Positions 38,701 to 53,700 of a DNA stretch of 64,000 nt are shown here, in pieces; the first letter of the stretch is position 1, and each line of letters starts with the position of its first letter. Made by a program: the position numbers and the translations under genes. Source of the stretch: Proteromonas lacertae (taxonomy: Eukaryota > Sar > Bigyra > Opalinata > Proteromonadidae); the NCBI GenBank assembly GCA_002245135.1, contig NGBS01000310.1, forward strand, positions 1 through 64,000, given 5' to 3'. The notes beneath the pieces are model-generated. The model searched no databases. It saw only the letters and a program-made list of their open reading frames with translations, and had not been told where the DNA came from.

Positions 38701-41700
38701 CAATTTCTTTCTTTTCTCTAGTTTTTCTTTTAATAATTGTTCTTGTCTTGATTTTTCTAAGTCTATTGCACATTGAACTCTTTCATATTCTTTCTCATGA
38801 GAATCGTGGATTTGTTTGATTATGTCATTGAAATTATCTTCTACCTTATCTTCTTCTTGGATTTGTTGTAATACAATCTCATTCTTCATATGTTGAACAT
38901 CATTTTCTACTTGTTCATTAAGTGCTGATATTAAGTCATTCTTATCATTATTTAATTGGTCATTTAATCTTTGAATTTCTAAGTCTTTATTCTCGCTATT
39001 TCCTTCCATTATTGCTTTCATTTCTTCTTCATGTTTCTTTTCTAATTCATCTAATTCTCTTTGTTTTCTTTCATTTATTTCGTTACGAATCTCTTCTTCT
39101 TTTCTTTGTTGTTCTTCTAACAATTTCTTCTCTAAATTCTCTAATTTCTTTGCCATCTCTTCTTTGGCTTTATTTATTTTCTCATTTAATGTTTTATTAT
39201 ATTCTTCAACACTTGATTGTAATGCAACATTCTGAACTTTTACAATATTTGCTGCAGCTTCACGAATCTCTTTTTCTGCTTCTAATTTTTCTTCTAATTC
39301 GATTCTTCTCTTTTCAGCCTCTTCTTTAGCTTTCATTGCATCCATTTCTTCCTTTTGTCTCTTTAATAAAGCCATTTGTTTCTCCTCTTCTTGTTGTTTT
39401 AACATTTGTCGTCTTTTACGTTTTAATTGCTTTTCTAATAATCGATTCTTTAAATCTTCATCTTGTTTCATCTTTTCAAATTCCAATACATTTCTTAATC
39501 TTTCTTTATCATTCTCTAATTCTTCATATAACTTCTTCTTTTCTTCCTCAGTCAAATCTTTGTTATCTTTCAACTTAATTTCTAATTCTTCTTTTCTTTT
39601 GTTTATCACTTCTTCTGCATCTGTTAATACTTTATTTTGAGCATCATCTAAATGATTATTCAACTCTTGAATCTGTGCTTCTTCTTCTTCTTTTATATTC
39701 TCATCTAATTCTTTATTCTCTTGTTCATGTAATTGTTTCAATGGATTCAATTCATCATTCTCTTCAGTAATATCATCTAAATTACCATTATTATTGGCTT
39801 TATCACCTTTCTTATTGTTATTATTATTATCATTATGAGTTAAATTCAATAATGCTCTGAATAAATTAGTTCTTTTTCTTGTCTTTAATACTTTAATATT
39901 TTCATTTTCAGTTATATTGGTAAGATCATTAAGTTGTTGTTTCTGTTTTTCTCTCTCATCTTCTCTCTTATATACTGCTTGATATTCATCTACAGTTTGA
40001 ACAGTTAATTCTTTAATTGTATCTGATTGTTTTTCTCTATTCTTTTCTACTTTATTCAACATCTCAGGTAATATCTTCTTCTCTAAATTCTCTATTGTTT
40101 CATGTAATGGAATTAAAGTCTCATTAATCTGAGATTCTAAGCCAAATTCTAACTGTTTTAGTTGTGTTGGATTATTCTTCTTTATTACCTCAGGAATTGC
40201 TCTATTTGCACTATCTTCAATTTCTCCTATTTCTAAATCGTAACTGTTTATTTGTTCAGCAAAGTTTCTTAATTCTAATAACAATTCTTCAGATAAATCT
40301 TCTCCTTTATCACCACAGTTTCTTAGTTCTTGTACCAATTCAACAAATTTGGGTGAGAAATCCTGTGTTAATATATCATCAATAACTTCATTGCCATTAT
40401 CAGAACGATCTTTCTGTGCTGTAATAATAGCAATCATTCTTTCAATCTTATCTTTTGTATTACCAATTTCTTGTCTAATATTCTTCACTGTGTCTGATTC
40501 TAAATGAACTGTCTTTTCTGTATTATTTTCATCATTCAATTGATCTTGTCCTTGTTTTATTAAATCTGCAGCAATTGTGTGACTTGTGATATTATGAGGT
40601 TCAATTATCTCTTGCATCTTTGTTAATTGATCTAAGAATTCATTCTGTAATTTCTCTAATCTATCTTCAGCTATAACACGATTCTCAGTTTCAGCTTTCA
40701 GTTTCTGTAGCAATTCAATTTCTTTAGTCTGTTGAGTCTTATTCTCTGATAAATCTTGTTCTTCATCTTCTTCAGCTTTTTTATTCTTCAATGTATCTAA
40801 CATCATCTTTAAATATTCAAATTCATCTTTTATAGTTGCATAAATCTCTTTTGTTGTTTGTTGTTGTTCATTAAGTGCATAGAAGATCTTTCTATGATGT
40901 TCTTGTAGTTTATCTGCGATTGATTTAGTATCTTTATCTCCTAACTCCATTCTATCAACATCAAATCCAACATTTACATTCTTTGGATTATTTACAATAA
41001 CGCCTGATATTTCACCTTGAACAATTGCTTTACCATTCTTCTGTTTTTCTATATTCAATTTTCTTCCTTTCTCTTTATATCTTGCGATTATATGAGATGA
41101 TTTACTCCATTCCTTCTTCTTAAAGTGATAAAATCCAAGTATAACTATGAATATAGTAACAAATACACCTGCCATGATTGTGACAATTAATATCCAATTT
41201 GGAACTAATAATATATCAGAATTGGGTTTAACTGCTAAACCAATCAGTTGTTGTGTCGTTTTTGGTGCTATTGTTGAAGTTGGACATAATGCTCCATCTG
41301 GTTGAACTGTAATAACTGTAGTTAAATAAGTATCAGAACTTAAAGCAAATACATAAATACCTTCTTCTTCAAATGTATAAATAAATGATGTAATATTCTG
41401 CTTAGACTTTAATAATGATTCTAATTCTCTGAATTTACCTGCATCAAAGTTGGGATTTGTATTTAATAATGAATCTTTCATATACACTGGATAATTATTA
41501 TTTCCACCTGATAAATCCCATATTACACCATCTCCTAACATTATACACAAAGCTGGTTGAAGAATTGTCTTTAATGGTGTAACTGATTGTAAATTTCTAT
41601 TTCTCTTTCTTTGTACTGGAACTGAAGCATTTTTGATTGTTTCTGATAAGTCAAAATTACCTTCAAATCCATAATCTGTTACTATTAAATTCTGTAAAAC

Positions 41701-44700
41701 ACATCCTCTACCTGTATCTCTATCACTGGATATATTACACTTATAACTACCAGTTAAACCAACAGTATCATTCAAATTCACTGTATCTAATACTGTTCCA
41801 TTATAATCTCTAATTTCTACTAAACCTGTGTTTTGATTGATTGTTGTAGTCATTAATCTTGATCTACATTCAGCATTGCATATATTATCCACAGCTGGTA
41901 AATCGTTACATTCACACATACCAGTTCTCTGTTCAAATTTTCCATCAGTTTGAGGACATTCTAATCTACACAAATCTATTTCATTAATACAATTACCTAA
42001 ATGATTTCTTACCTCTCCAGTTTCACATCTTTTATATACTATCGGTTGACAATCTAATGAACCATCACCTTGTGTTCGTGTAAAATCAATCCAATACTCA
42101 TAACCTGGTTCACATAAACAATAACCATCTGAATGTTGAAATGCTCTATGAGAACCAATACATTCACAATCCGTTGAATTCTCTTTAGATGTTGCACTAC
42201 TTGGGCAAACAATACATTCAGATTGACCTGGAGTTGGATTGTAATAATCTGCTTGACATGGAATACAAACACTAAAATCTTTACCACCAAATATATTGTT
42301 ATACATGCCACCTGGACATGGTTTAGGATCTGAAGTACCTAGAGGACAATAATAACCTTTAGGACAGATATATCCTCTATCTTTTACTTTATCAGTTGGA
42401 TTTTTCTTTGTTGTACCTCCTAAACACACATATCCAGCTTCACATAAAGAACAATTATTATTCATTACTTCACTATTGTAAGTACCAGGTGGACAAATAA
42501 TACAAGATTCTTCTAATGTACCTAATATATCATCATCACCTACATATTCTGGAGCATGGTATCCATTTGGACATAAATATGGTTGTGGTGAACCAAGTGG
42601 ACAATAGTAACCTCTTACACATTTAATAGGAACAGATGTATTGGCTGGACAATAATAACCAGCAGGACATAAATAATCAGACATATTTCCACTCAGAGGA
42701 GTTGTACCATTACAGAAATAACCAGCTGGACAGATTTGTGGTTCAGCAGATCCTTCTGGACAAGCCATTTTCTCTGGACATGGATAATTCCAATAATCAG
42801 CAATACCTCTTGGACAGTAATAACCTGCTGTACAATTATGGCATTCATATAATCCACCAGCACCAGGAGTGTCTCTATATGTTCCACTTGGACATATTTC
42901 AGGTAAATCTTCTCTAAGATTGCAGAATGTCTTTTCAGGACAGAAATAATCAGGATCTGACATGTTGAATATACCAGTAACATTACAATACCTACCATTT
43001 GGACATGGAATACAACTCATTAAATGTTCTTTACCATTGTATGGATTGTATGTGTATATAGGACAATCAATTGGATCTTTACCAAAAGGACAATATTGAC
43101 CTTTTCTACATGGATGTGGAATTGTATCATTTTCTATACAATAATAACCACCAGGACATGGAGTACAATCTGATTCATTTCTTCCATGTGTTTCTTTTCG
43201 AACTTTTGGAGATGGACATTTGATTGGAGCTAGTGTACCTTCAGGACAATAATGACCAGCTGGACATGGATATGCTGTATTATTACCATTATTAATAAAC
43301 TCAGGTTGTGGTAAATAAGCACCTGATTCACAGAAATAACCTGCAGAACAATTGCCTGTTATATCACCATTTGTACAATACATACCTGTTGGACATTTCT
43401 TACATTGAGATGGTGATGATAATTTAGTATCATAACTGTAAGTTCCATTTGGACATAAATAACCACTAATTGAACCTTCAGGACAGTAATGTCTAGCTGG
43501 ACAATCTAAGAATAATGCATCACCACCTAAACATGATTTACCTGCTGGGCATTTAATACATTCAGCTTTACCTTCATATGGATTATAAGTACCTGGTGGA
43601 CATTCTAATGGAGTGTGTGATCCTTTTGGACAATATCTATTAATTGGACATTTATAACCATAAACAGATGTACTTGCATCTTCTCCTGGATTTGGCACAA
43701 TTGAACCTGCTTTACATATATAACCAGCATCGCAAATACCACCATTTGCACCTACATTTGGATTTGGGATCTTTGAACCTTCCAAACAGTAATAACCAGG
43801 TGCACATAACCCTGTAACATCTGATAAACCTTGTGTTGCACAATATGAACCACTTTTACATGGTTTACAACCATCTGAATTAGTAACATTCTCATTTGGA
43901 TTATATGTACCAGCTGGACATGGATGTGTAACATTATTCTCAGTTTTACTTGGACAGAAATAACCTGGAGGGCAAGGATATGGTGTAATAGTACCAATCG
44001 GGCAATAACTACCTTCTGGACAATCTTTACAACTTGATTGACCTTCTTGATCTTGATATGTTCCAGCAACACAGGGAGTTGGAACTTTATTACCATTGTA
44101 ACAATAATGACCTTTTTCACATGGTAATTTTACATTATTTCCTGGACAATAATATTTGGAAGGACATAAATCAACAGGTTGTTCTAAACCAGTTGTATTA
44201 CACAAATAACCAGCAGTACAATTATGACAGTCTTCTTTCTTTGTATTTGATTCAGCTTTAGAGAATGTACCAACTGGACATAATTCAGGTTCTAATGTTC
44301 CTTTTACACAATACTTTCCTTTTGGACATTTATTACCAGAAGAACCATCAGTTGGTGTTGGAGTAGAACTACCTAACTTACAGTAATAACCAGCATCACA
44401 ATCACCTGTTGGTTCTTTCAATCCTTTACTTTCACAGTATTTACCTTTAGGACAATCTAAGCAACCAGAACTTGAATCTAATCCTGTTGCACTGCTATAT
44501 TTACCAGCTAAACATGGATAAGTTGTACTTAAACCTGTTCCTTCTAAACAATAATAACCTTCTGGACATATTTTGGGAGTAACAGTTGCACCATCACAGT
44601 ATTTACCTGATGGACATTTCTTACATTCAGATTTACCAATTTCATCTTGATAACTACCTAATGCACATGGTAATGGAGATATTGAACCTTCTGGGCAATA

Positions 44701-47700
44701 ATAACCTTTTTCACAATCTTTAATAACACTGCCACCTTCGCAATATTTACCAGCTTCACATTTATACTTTGGTGTAATTGTTGCTGTTTCATTACATATA
44801 TAACCTGGTGGACATTCTAAACAATTCTCAAGTTTACTATTTCTAGTATTGGAAGAGAATGTACCAACTGGACATTCTATTTTCTTACCTTCTGGACAAT
44901 AATAACCAGCAGGACAATAATTACCAACAATACCATCAGTAGGTGTAGGAATAGATGAATTACTATAACATTCAAAGCCAGGATCACATTTATCAGTTGG
45001 ATTTTCACTACCTAACAATGCACAATAATAACCATAACTACATTCCATACAATCATTAATACTCTTAGCATCTGTTTTATTATTGAACATTCCTAATGGA
45101 CAAGGATATTGTGTAGAATATTTAGTACCTTTTGGACAGTAAAATCCTTTTGGACATGGTTTGATTGGTGAATTATATTCACAATAGGATCCTTCTGGAC
45201 ATTTCAGACAACTGCTTTTACCTTTATCTGGTTGATACGTACCAGCTTCACATAACTGTTCATAAGCAGAACCTTTTGGACACATATGATGAACAGAACA
45301 TACTACAGCTTCAGATACATCTTTAATACCTGCTGGACAATAGTAACCTTCAGGACATTTGTATTTCTCTTGTCTTGGATTAGTAATTGCTGTATCTGAA
45401 CATACAAAACCAGCTGGACATGATAGACAATCTGTTGGAGCTTTAATGCCTAATGACATTGAGAATGTTCCTTTTTCACATGGTTTTGGTTTATCACTAC
45501 CTGCAGGACAGTAATAACCAGCTGGACAAATACTACCACCTTCTGTAAGTGTATTTAATCCATTATTATCATCATCATAAGGTGTTTGAACAATCACTTT
45601 TGATACACAATAATAACCAGCATCACAATCACCGGATGGTTCTTCTAAACCTGGTTTATTACAGTATTTACCAGAAGGACATGGTTTACAGTAAGATGAA
45701 TCTTTTGCACCAGTTGCATCATTGTATGTACCAGCTGGACATGGATATTGTGTTGATCTCTTTGTTCCTTGTTTACAGTAATAACCTTTAGGACATTCAA
45801 TTTTTAGTTGAGTAACATCACTTGCATCACAATAATATCCTTCTGGACATAATGAATCAGCATTTTATTGACTTTGTACCTGATGTATAATAACCAGCAC
45901 CACATAATTGAGGTGTTACACTTTGTGATGGACAATAATATCCATTTGGACAATCTGTTGGATGTAATGTTGTATCTGAGTAATCTAAACCAGAATTACC
46001 ACCACTACAATAATAACCTTCAGGACAATCAGTAGTATAAAGAGGTAAATGAAGTGAATTACATATATAACCAGCTACGCATTCATGACAATCTGTGATA
46101 TTCTGATTATAAGATGATGAACTAAAAGTACCAATTGGACATTCTGAAGCTACAACAGTTCCATTCAAACAATAATAACCTGGTGGAACAAACACCATTA
46201 CCTACAGTTAAACCAATCATTGAACCAATTGGATTTTCTACAAACGCATCACTTAAACAGAGATGTCCACTATTACATTCACCATCTGGAGATGTTAAAC
46301 CAACTTTACTACAGTATTTTCCAGCTTCACATGGTTTACATTGAGAAACATCATTCAATCCAGTTACATTACTATATTTCTTATATGGACAGGGTGTTTG
46401 TGTATAAGTAACAGCTTCATCTAAACAATAGAAACCTTTTTCACATGTTTGCTCAGTAGTTGATCCTAATGGACAATAATTACCTTTCCTACATGGTTTA
46501 CAGGTAGATTTACCTTGTTCGTCTTGATAAGAACCAGCTGGACAAGCTATTGGAATCTTTGAATCATCTACACAGTAATGACCAATTGGACATAATTCAG
46601 GACTTTGCATATTACCAGGACAATAATAGCCATCAGAACATGGTAGTTTTGGTTCAGTTAAACCTTCTAATGTGCAATTATAACCTGTTGGGCATGGTAA
46701 ACAATCATCATTCTCATTTGTATTACCTCTTGATGGAGAATAAGTACCAGCTGGACATTTAATTGGATAAATTGAACTTTCATTACAGAAACTACCAGCT
46801 GGACAAATCCAACCAGTTTTACCATCAAATGGTTTTGATATAATTGCACTGCTATTACATATAAATCCACTTTCACATTTACCTGTTGGTTCAGCAATAC
46901 CATTACCAAAACAATATTCACCTTTACCACATTTTGTACATTCTTCTTCAGTCTTTAATCCTGTTGAATTGCTGAACGTTGAATCTGGACAAGGATATAT
47001 CTTACCATTATTTCCTGTATTTTGTTTGCAATAATAACCAGCTGGACATTTTTCTCTATCTGTTGAATTATAATTACAATAATAACCAGCAGGACAGTCT
47101 TTACAAAATGATTGACCTTCAATATCTTGATAATAACCATCTGTACAAACAATATTAATACTTGAACCAAGTGGGCATCTTGATCCTTTTGGACATATAA
47201 TTGGACGAATATTCACATTAGTTGATATTATATCCGAATTACCACCAGGACAATAATAACCTTCAGGACATTGTTTATTAGGTTGAGATAATCCTTCTTC
47301 TGAGCATATATAACCTGATTCACATAATAAACAATCATCTTCATTCTTATTACCTCTTGAACCACTGTATGTACCTTCTGGGCATTTCTTTGGAATGGAT
47401 GTTTGTTCTTCACAATAATGACCTGCAAAACATAAATCACCTCCTTCATTTATACCATTAAGATCATCAACCTGTGTGTAAGGTAAACTATCTTGTGGTT
47501 TCTTCAATGAAACTTTACCTAAGCAATAATAGCCTTCTGAACAATTATAACCTTTATCTAATGGATGAGAATCTAATGCTTTGATTGGACAATAAAAACC
47601 AGGTGGACATGGTAAACAACTGCTATTAGAAGATGAACCAGTTTCTTTATTATAAGTACCTTCTGGACAAGGATATTCTGAACTATATCTAGTTCCTCTT

Positions 47701-50700
47701 GGACAATAATAACCTGGTTTACAGAGTGTAGAACTATCAATAACAGTTAAACCAATACCACAATAGTGTTTCTCTTCACATACTTTACATTCTTTCTGTT
47801 TAACTTCATCTTGATAAGTACCATATTCGCATACCAATTGTGCTTTACTACCTTGTGGACAATAATGACCTTTCTCACATTCTAATGTTGGTGTTACAGT
47901 TCCAGCTAAACAATAATAACCTTCATCACAAAACAAAGTATAATCACTTTGTCCTTTATTTGGACAATAATAACCAGGTGGACATAGCAAACAGTAATCA
48001 ATAGATGGATTACCTTTCGATTTAGCAAATGTACCTTCAGGACATGATATTGGTGTGGATGTATTAGAAGGACAATAAGTACCTGCTGGACATAATTCAC
48101 CTTTACCAGTAATATTGGGTGTTGGAGTAGTCATACCCTCTTTACAATAATATCCTGAATGACATTGTCTATCTGTATTTGGAGGTTTATTCATTCCTTT
48201 AATATCACAATAATGGCCTTCTGTACAAGGTAGACATTCATCTACATTTTTCAACATTTTAGTTTCTGAATATGTACCAATTGGACATGGATATTCTTCA
48301 GGATATCTAGTACCATTTGGACAATAAAATCCTTTTGGGCATTCATTGGTAATATAATTCTCAGATTGATATTCACAATAATAACCTTCTGGACATATTT
48401 CACAAACTGTTGCATTTTCATTCTTATTGTAAGTTCCTGATTTACATGGATATGGTTTTGCATTACCACCAGGACAATAAAATCCAACTGGACATGGTTG
48501 AGCATCATTTGGACTTTTAGTACCATCTAAACAATATTTACCTGGTGGACATAATTCAGTAGGTTTAGTTTGATTCAATTGATCACAGAAATAACCAGAC
48601 CAACATGGAAGACAATCACTGTCTTTCTTATTTTCTTTAGCTGATGAAAATGTTCCAATTTTACATGGTAATGGATATTTTGAATTCTTTGGACAATAAT
48701 AACCAGGTGGACAAATACCTCCTCCTGTAGTAAATACTGTATCTGAATTAAGAAATACATCTGGATCTATAAGTGTTGGAGCTCTAGATTTAGAGTTAGA
48801 AATACAATAATAACCAGCATCACATTCATAATCATGATAATCTGCCATTCCTTTGTAAGGACAATAATAACCAGCTGGACAAGATTCACATTCACTATTT
48901 GATTCTGACTTTGTTTTATTGTTAAAAGTTCCTTGTAAACATGGATGTTGTTGTTCATAAGCTGTTCCTTCTGGACAATAAAAACCAGGAGAACATTCAA
49001 TCATTGTATTAAACTCAGTTTGCATTGGGCAGTAATATCCTTTTATACATGACGAACATGTAGATTGTGATTTATTAGAATAAGTACCAGGTAAACAGGG
49101 TAATGGTTGTTTGCTTCCTTTAGGACAATAAAATCCAGCTGGACATTCAATACCATTATCAGTTGTACCTTTTAAACAATAATATTTCTCAGGACATTCT
49201 TCAATATGAGGATCAGTATTATGTTCATTTCTACATGTATAACCTGGAGGACATAATCTACATTGACTACTCTCTGATAATTTAGTAACTTGACTGTAAG
49301 TACCAACTGGACAGGGTAATGGAATTGATGATTTCTTAGGACAGTAATAACCAGCAGGACATTCTGAACCACCTATCACTGTATCATCAGTAAAATCAGT
49401 TATATTATCAGTTGGATTAGGGATTTTAACACCTAATTTACAATAATAACCTTCAGTACATTCATAACCTGTTAAACTATCCATTCCCATAATTGGACAA
49501 TAATAACCTAAATCACATACCTGACAATCATTAAAAGATTCACCTCCTTCATTTGGATTATAAGTACCTTCAGGACAGCTGTATCTTTTAGGTAATTTTG
49601 TATTAGCTAAACAATAATGGCCTGTTGGACATAACTTCTGAGTAATCATACCAAATTCATCACAATAATTACCTTTTGTACATTCTTTACAATTACTCTG
49701 ACCAGTTTCATCTTGATATGTACCAGGTTCACACTCTCTTGGTTCTATTGATCCTTCAGGACAATAATGACCAAATGTACATGCTTTACTATCACTAACA
49801 CTCTTAGTTCCATCTTCACAATATGAACCAGCAGGACATAATCTAACTGGAGTTAATAAACCAGGTACATCACATATATAGCCAGCAGGACATATAATAC
49901 AATTAGGATCTGAATTACCTACACCCATATAGAAAGTACTAATTGGACATTCTACAGGAGAGGAAGAACCTTCAACACAATAATGACCTTGTGGACAAAT
50001 ATTACCCATTACACTACCTTCTGAATTAATTTCACCATTTGGATAGGGAGTATAAGAACCACCTGTACAATAATAGCCAGCTGAACAATTCTGAGGTTGA
50101 TTATTATAGGAACAATATTTACCTGCAGGACAGATTGACTTAATGGATGAACCTTCTATACAATAATCACCTTTATTACATTTATGTTGTGATGGTTTGG
50201 ATGTTGTACTTCCTTCTGGACAATAATATCCTTCACTGCAAAATCCATTTGTAGTATTTGGTGTTGTACCATCACAGTAAAACCCAGCAGGGCATGGCTT
50301 ACAGTAAGATTGATCTGTAGCACCTGTTATATTGTTATATGTACCAGCGGGACAAGGATACTGAGTTGAACTTCTTGTGCCATTCAAGCAATAATAACCT
50401 GATGGACAAATACCTGTTTTATCTTGACTATTTCTTTCACAATAATAACCTTCAGGACATTGTTTACATTCTCCTTTACCATCTTCATCATTGTATGTTC
50501 CAGCTTCACATGGTATTTGTTCACTTGATCCTACTGGACAAAAATAACCTTTCTTACATTTCATACCTCCCATTTCAATACCATCATTAACAACAATACT
50601 TGTTGGTTGTTTTGTTATACTCTTTCTCTTACATATATAACCTGCATCACAATTACCAGCAGGTTGAGTAAGATTCAATTCATCACAATATTTCCCTAAA

Positions 50701-53700
50701 TCACACAAAACACAATTCTTTTCATCAGTTAAACCAGTGACTGAACTGTAAGTACCAATTGGACAAGGTTTTGGTTTTTCTGAACCTGCAGGACAATAAA
50801 AACCTTCAGGACATTGATGAGTTTCATTACCAACTGTTCCATATTTATCAATACTACCTTGAATACAATAATAACCAGCTGCACAAACACCTTCATAGTT
50901 AGACAAGCCAGAATGAGAACAATAGAAACCTTCATTACATGGAATACATTGTGTACTATTGGAAATACCTTTATTTGGATTATAAGTACCATAAGGACAA
51001 GATTTTGGATCAGCACCTGTACCTTCAGGACAATAACTACCAGTTGGACAATCTTCAGCAACTGATGTATTATGACCTGAGCAATATTTACCAGCAGGAC
51101 AAATCAAACAGTCTTCTAAACCAGTAATAGGACTATAATAACCAGGACTACATTTAACAGGTTGTGAAGTACCAACAGGACAACTATATCCAACAGGACA
51201 AGGACCATATGTTTCATTAGCTGAAGGAGTTTCAGACGGAGATCCAGAAGCACAGAAATAACCAGCAGCACATAAACCAACAGGTTCAACAAGATTAGTC
51301 TCATTACAATATTTACCTGGAGTACAAGTAATGCAACTCTCAACATTAGTTAAACCAACAGATGGAGAATATGTGCCAATTGGACAAGGAATTGGAGTTC
51401 CTGTTTTCTGTGGACAATAATAACCAGCAGGACAAATATCACCAGTCACACCATCTGTTGGATTTGCATATCCAGCTTTTCCTTTACAATAATACCCAGC
51501 ATAACATTCACCACTTGGTGTTCCAGTATCATTCTGTCCAGCTACAGAACCAGTACAATACATACCTGGAGGACAATCTTTACAAGATCCTTCATCACTT
51601 GATGATGTAGTATTAGAAAATGTACCTCTTGGACATCTAGAAGGTTGAACACAACCTAATTTACAATAATAACCATTTGGACATTCATCAGGAACACTCA
51701 TTGCGAATTTACCACAACATTTTCCTTCAGGACAAAGCTTACAAGATGATTGATTGAATAAATCATTATATTCACCTGTTGGGCAAGGAGATGCACCAAT
51801 TGAACCATTCTCAGAATAATAACCAGGTGGAGCAGACCATTGATAAGGTGAAGCAGCACTTCCATTACAAAAGAATCCTCCAAAACAATCACCTGTTGGT
51901 TCAGGACTTCCACTACCAGCACAATATTTACCAGGAGGACAAGCGAAACAATCATCTGGTTTTTCAGCACCATATAAATTGTTATATGTACCTTCAGGAC
52001 ATGGTTTTGATTCATAAGAACCTAAAGGACAATAACCACCAGGAGGACATCTTGTGCCGTAAGTTTCATTCACAGGATCAGGTGTTGGAGAACCACCAAA
52101 ACATAAATATCCAGGTGAACATTTATCAAATGATTGCAATAAACCATAACCATCACAATACCAACCTGGATCACAAGGTGTACATTCTTCAGCTGATTTT
52201 ACATCAGTTCTATTTCCATAAGAACCTGGAAGACATGGTAATGGTATTGAACTATTATCTGGACAATACATTCCCTGTGGACATGATAATGGAGTACTGG
52301 TAGCTAAAGGACAGTATTTACCAGCAGGACATCCTAAGCAATCATTAATACTTTTGCCATTAAAATTTGGATTATAAGTACCTAATGGGCAAGACATTTG
52401 TCTGGGTGAGGATGATCCTGCTGAACAATAATAACCTTTTTCACAATTACCTGTAGATGGAGTTGAAGAACCTGCAGATGTATAATAACCAGCAGCAGTA
52501 ACAGAACAATCTTCTCTTTTTGCACCTCCAGTAGTTGTTCTATATGTTCCACTTGGACAAGGAATTTCATCAAATGCTCCTTTTAAACAATAATGACCTG
52601 CACTACATTTAATTGTATCATTCACTTCATGAACAGCAGGAGGACAGAGATAACCAGCTGGACATTCTTTTTCAGTCCATAATTTATCATCAGATATACC
52701 TATTTCATTACATCTATATCCTTTCTCACAAATAGTACAAATATTTCTACCAATGATTGAATAAAAACCAATAGGACATTTCTCATCATAATCCAAACCA
52801 CCAATACAATAACTACCAGCTGGACAATACACACAATATGATAATGATGAATTAACATAAGGCCCTTTACCTTGTGCAGCTTTACTACTATCTCTATAAG
52901 TTCCAGGAGGACAAGGTATTGGTTGCGCAGTACCAGAAGTACAATATTTACCTGGAGGACATACTTTACAATCTTCTGGTTTTTCAGCATTCGTTCCATC
53001 ATAATAAGTACCTTCTATACATGGATAATCAGTTGGAGAAACAGTACCTTGAGGACAATAATGACCTGGAGCACAATGACCACTAACAGTACCTTCACCA
53101 CCATAACAGTAACTACCAGCAGGACATGGAGTGCATTGTGATATATCATATAAATCAGTTCTAGATGTATAAGTACCAGGAGGACATGGATATTCCTTTG
53201 GATCTCGTGTTGCTATTGGACAATAATGACCAACTGAACATGGTTGCATTGCTTTAGCACCAGCAAAACCAGTACATCCTTCAGGACAAGCATATGAGAG
53301 AGGACATAAATCACAATCCATCCAATGTGACAATACAGTACTATTAGTATAAGTACCAGCTGGACAAGGATAAGCATTACTATTAATTGTACCAAGTAGA
53401 CAATAATGACCTTCACTACATCTGTCAGTGTAATTAGTTTGTGCTTCATTTGGACAGGAATAAGATGGAGGACATTGAATACATGATTCTAATTCAGTTG
53501 AACCACCACTATATGGATTATATGTACCAGCAGGACATTTCTCTTCAGTTGTTGAACCTTGTGGACAATAATGACCAGCTGTACATATTTGACAATTACT
53601 TGGACTTGTATTTCCTTCAGTATTACTGTATGTACCTGGTGGACATGGTATTGCTTCAGCACTTATTGATCCTTCTAAACAGTAATGACCAGCAGGACAT

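Noticed and set aside
46176-46197. A 16- or 22-nt intron instead of the +1 change in the giant gene
   Set aside because: It keeps phase but would delete the conserved Cys motif CPPGYYC present in neighbouring repeats.
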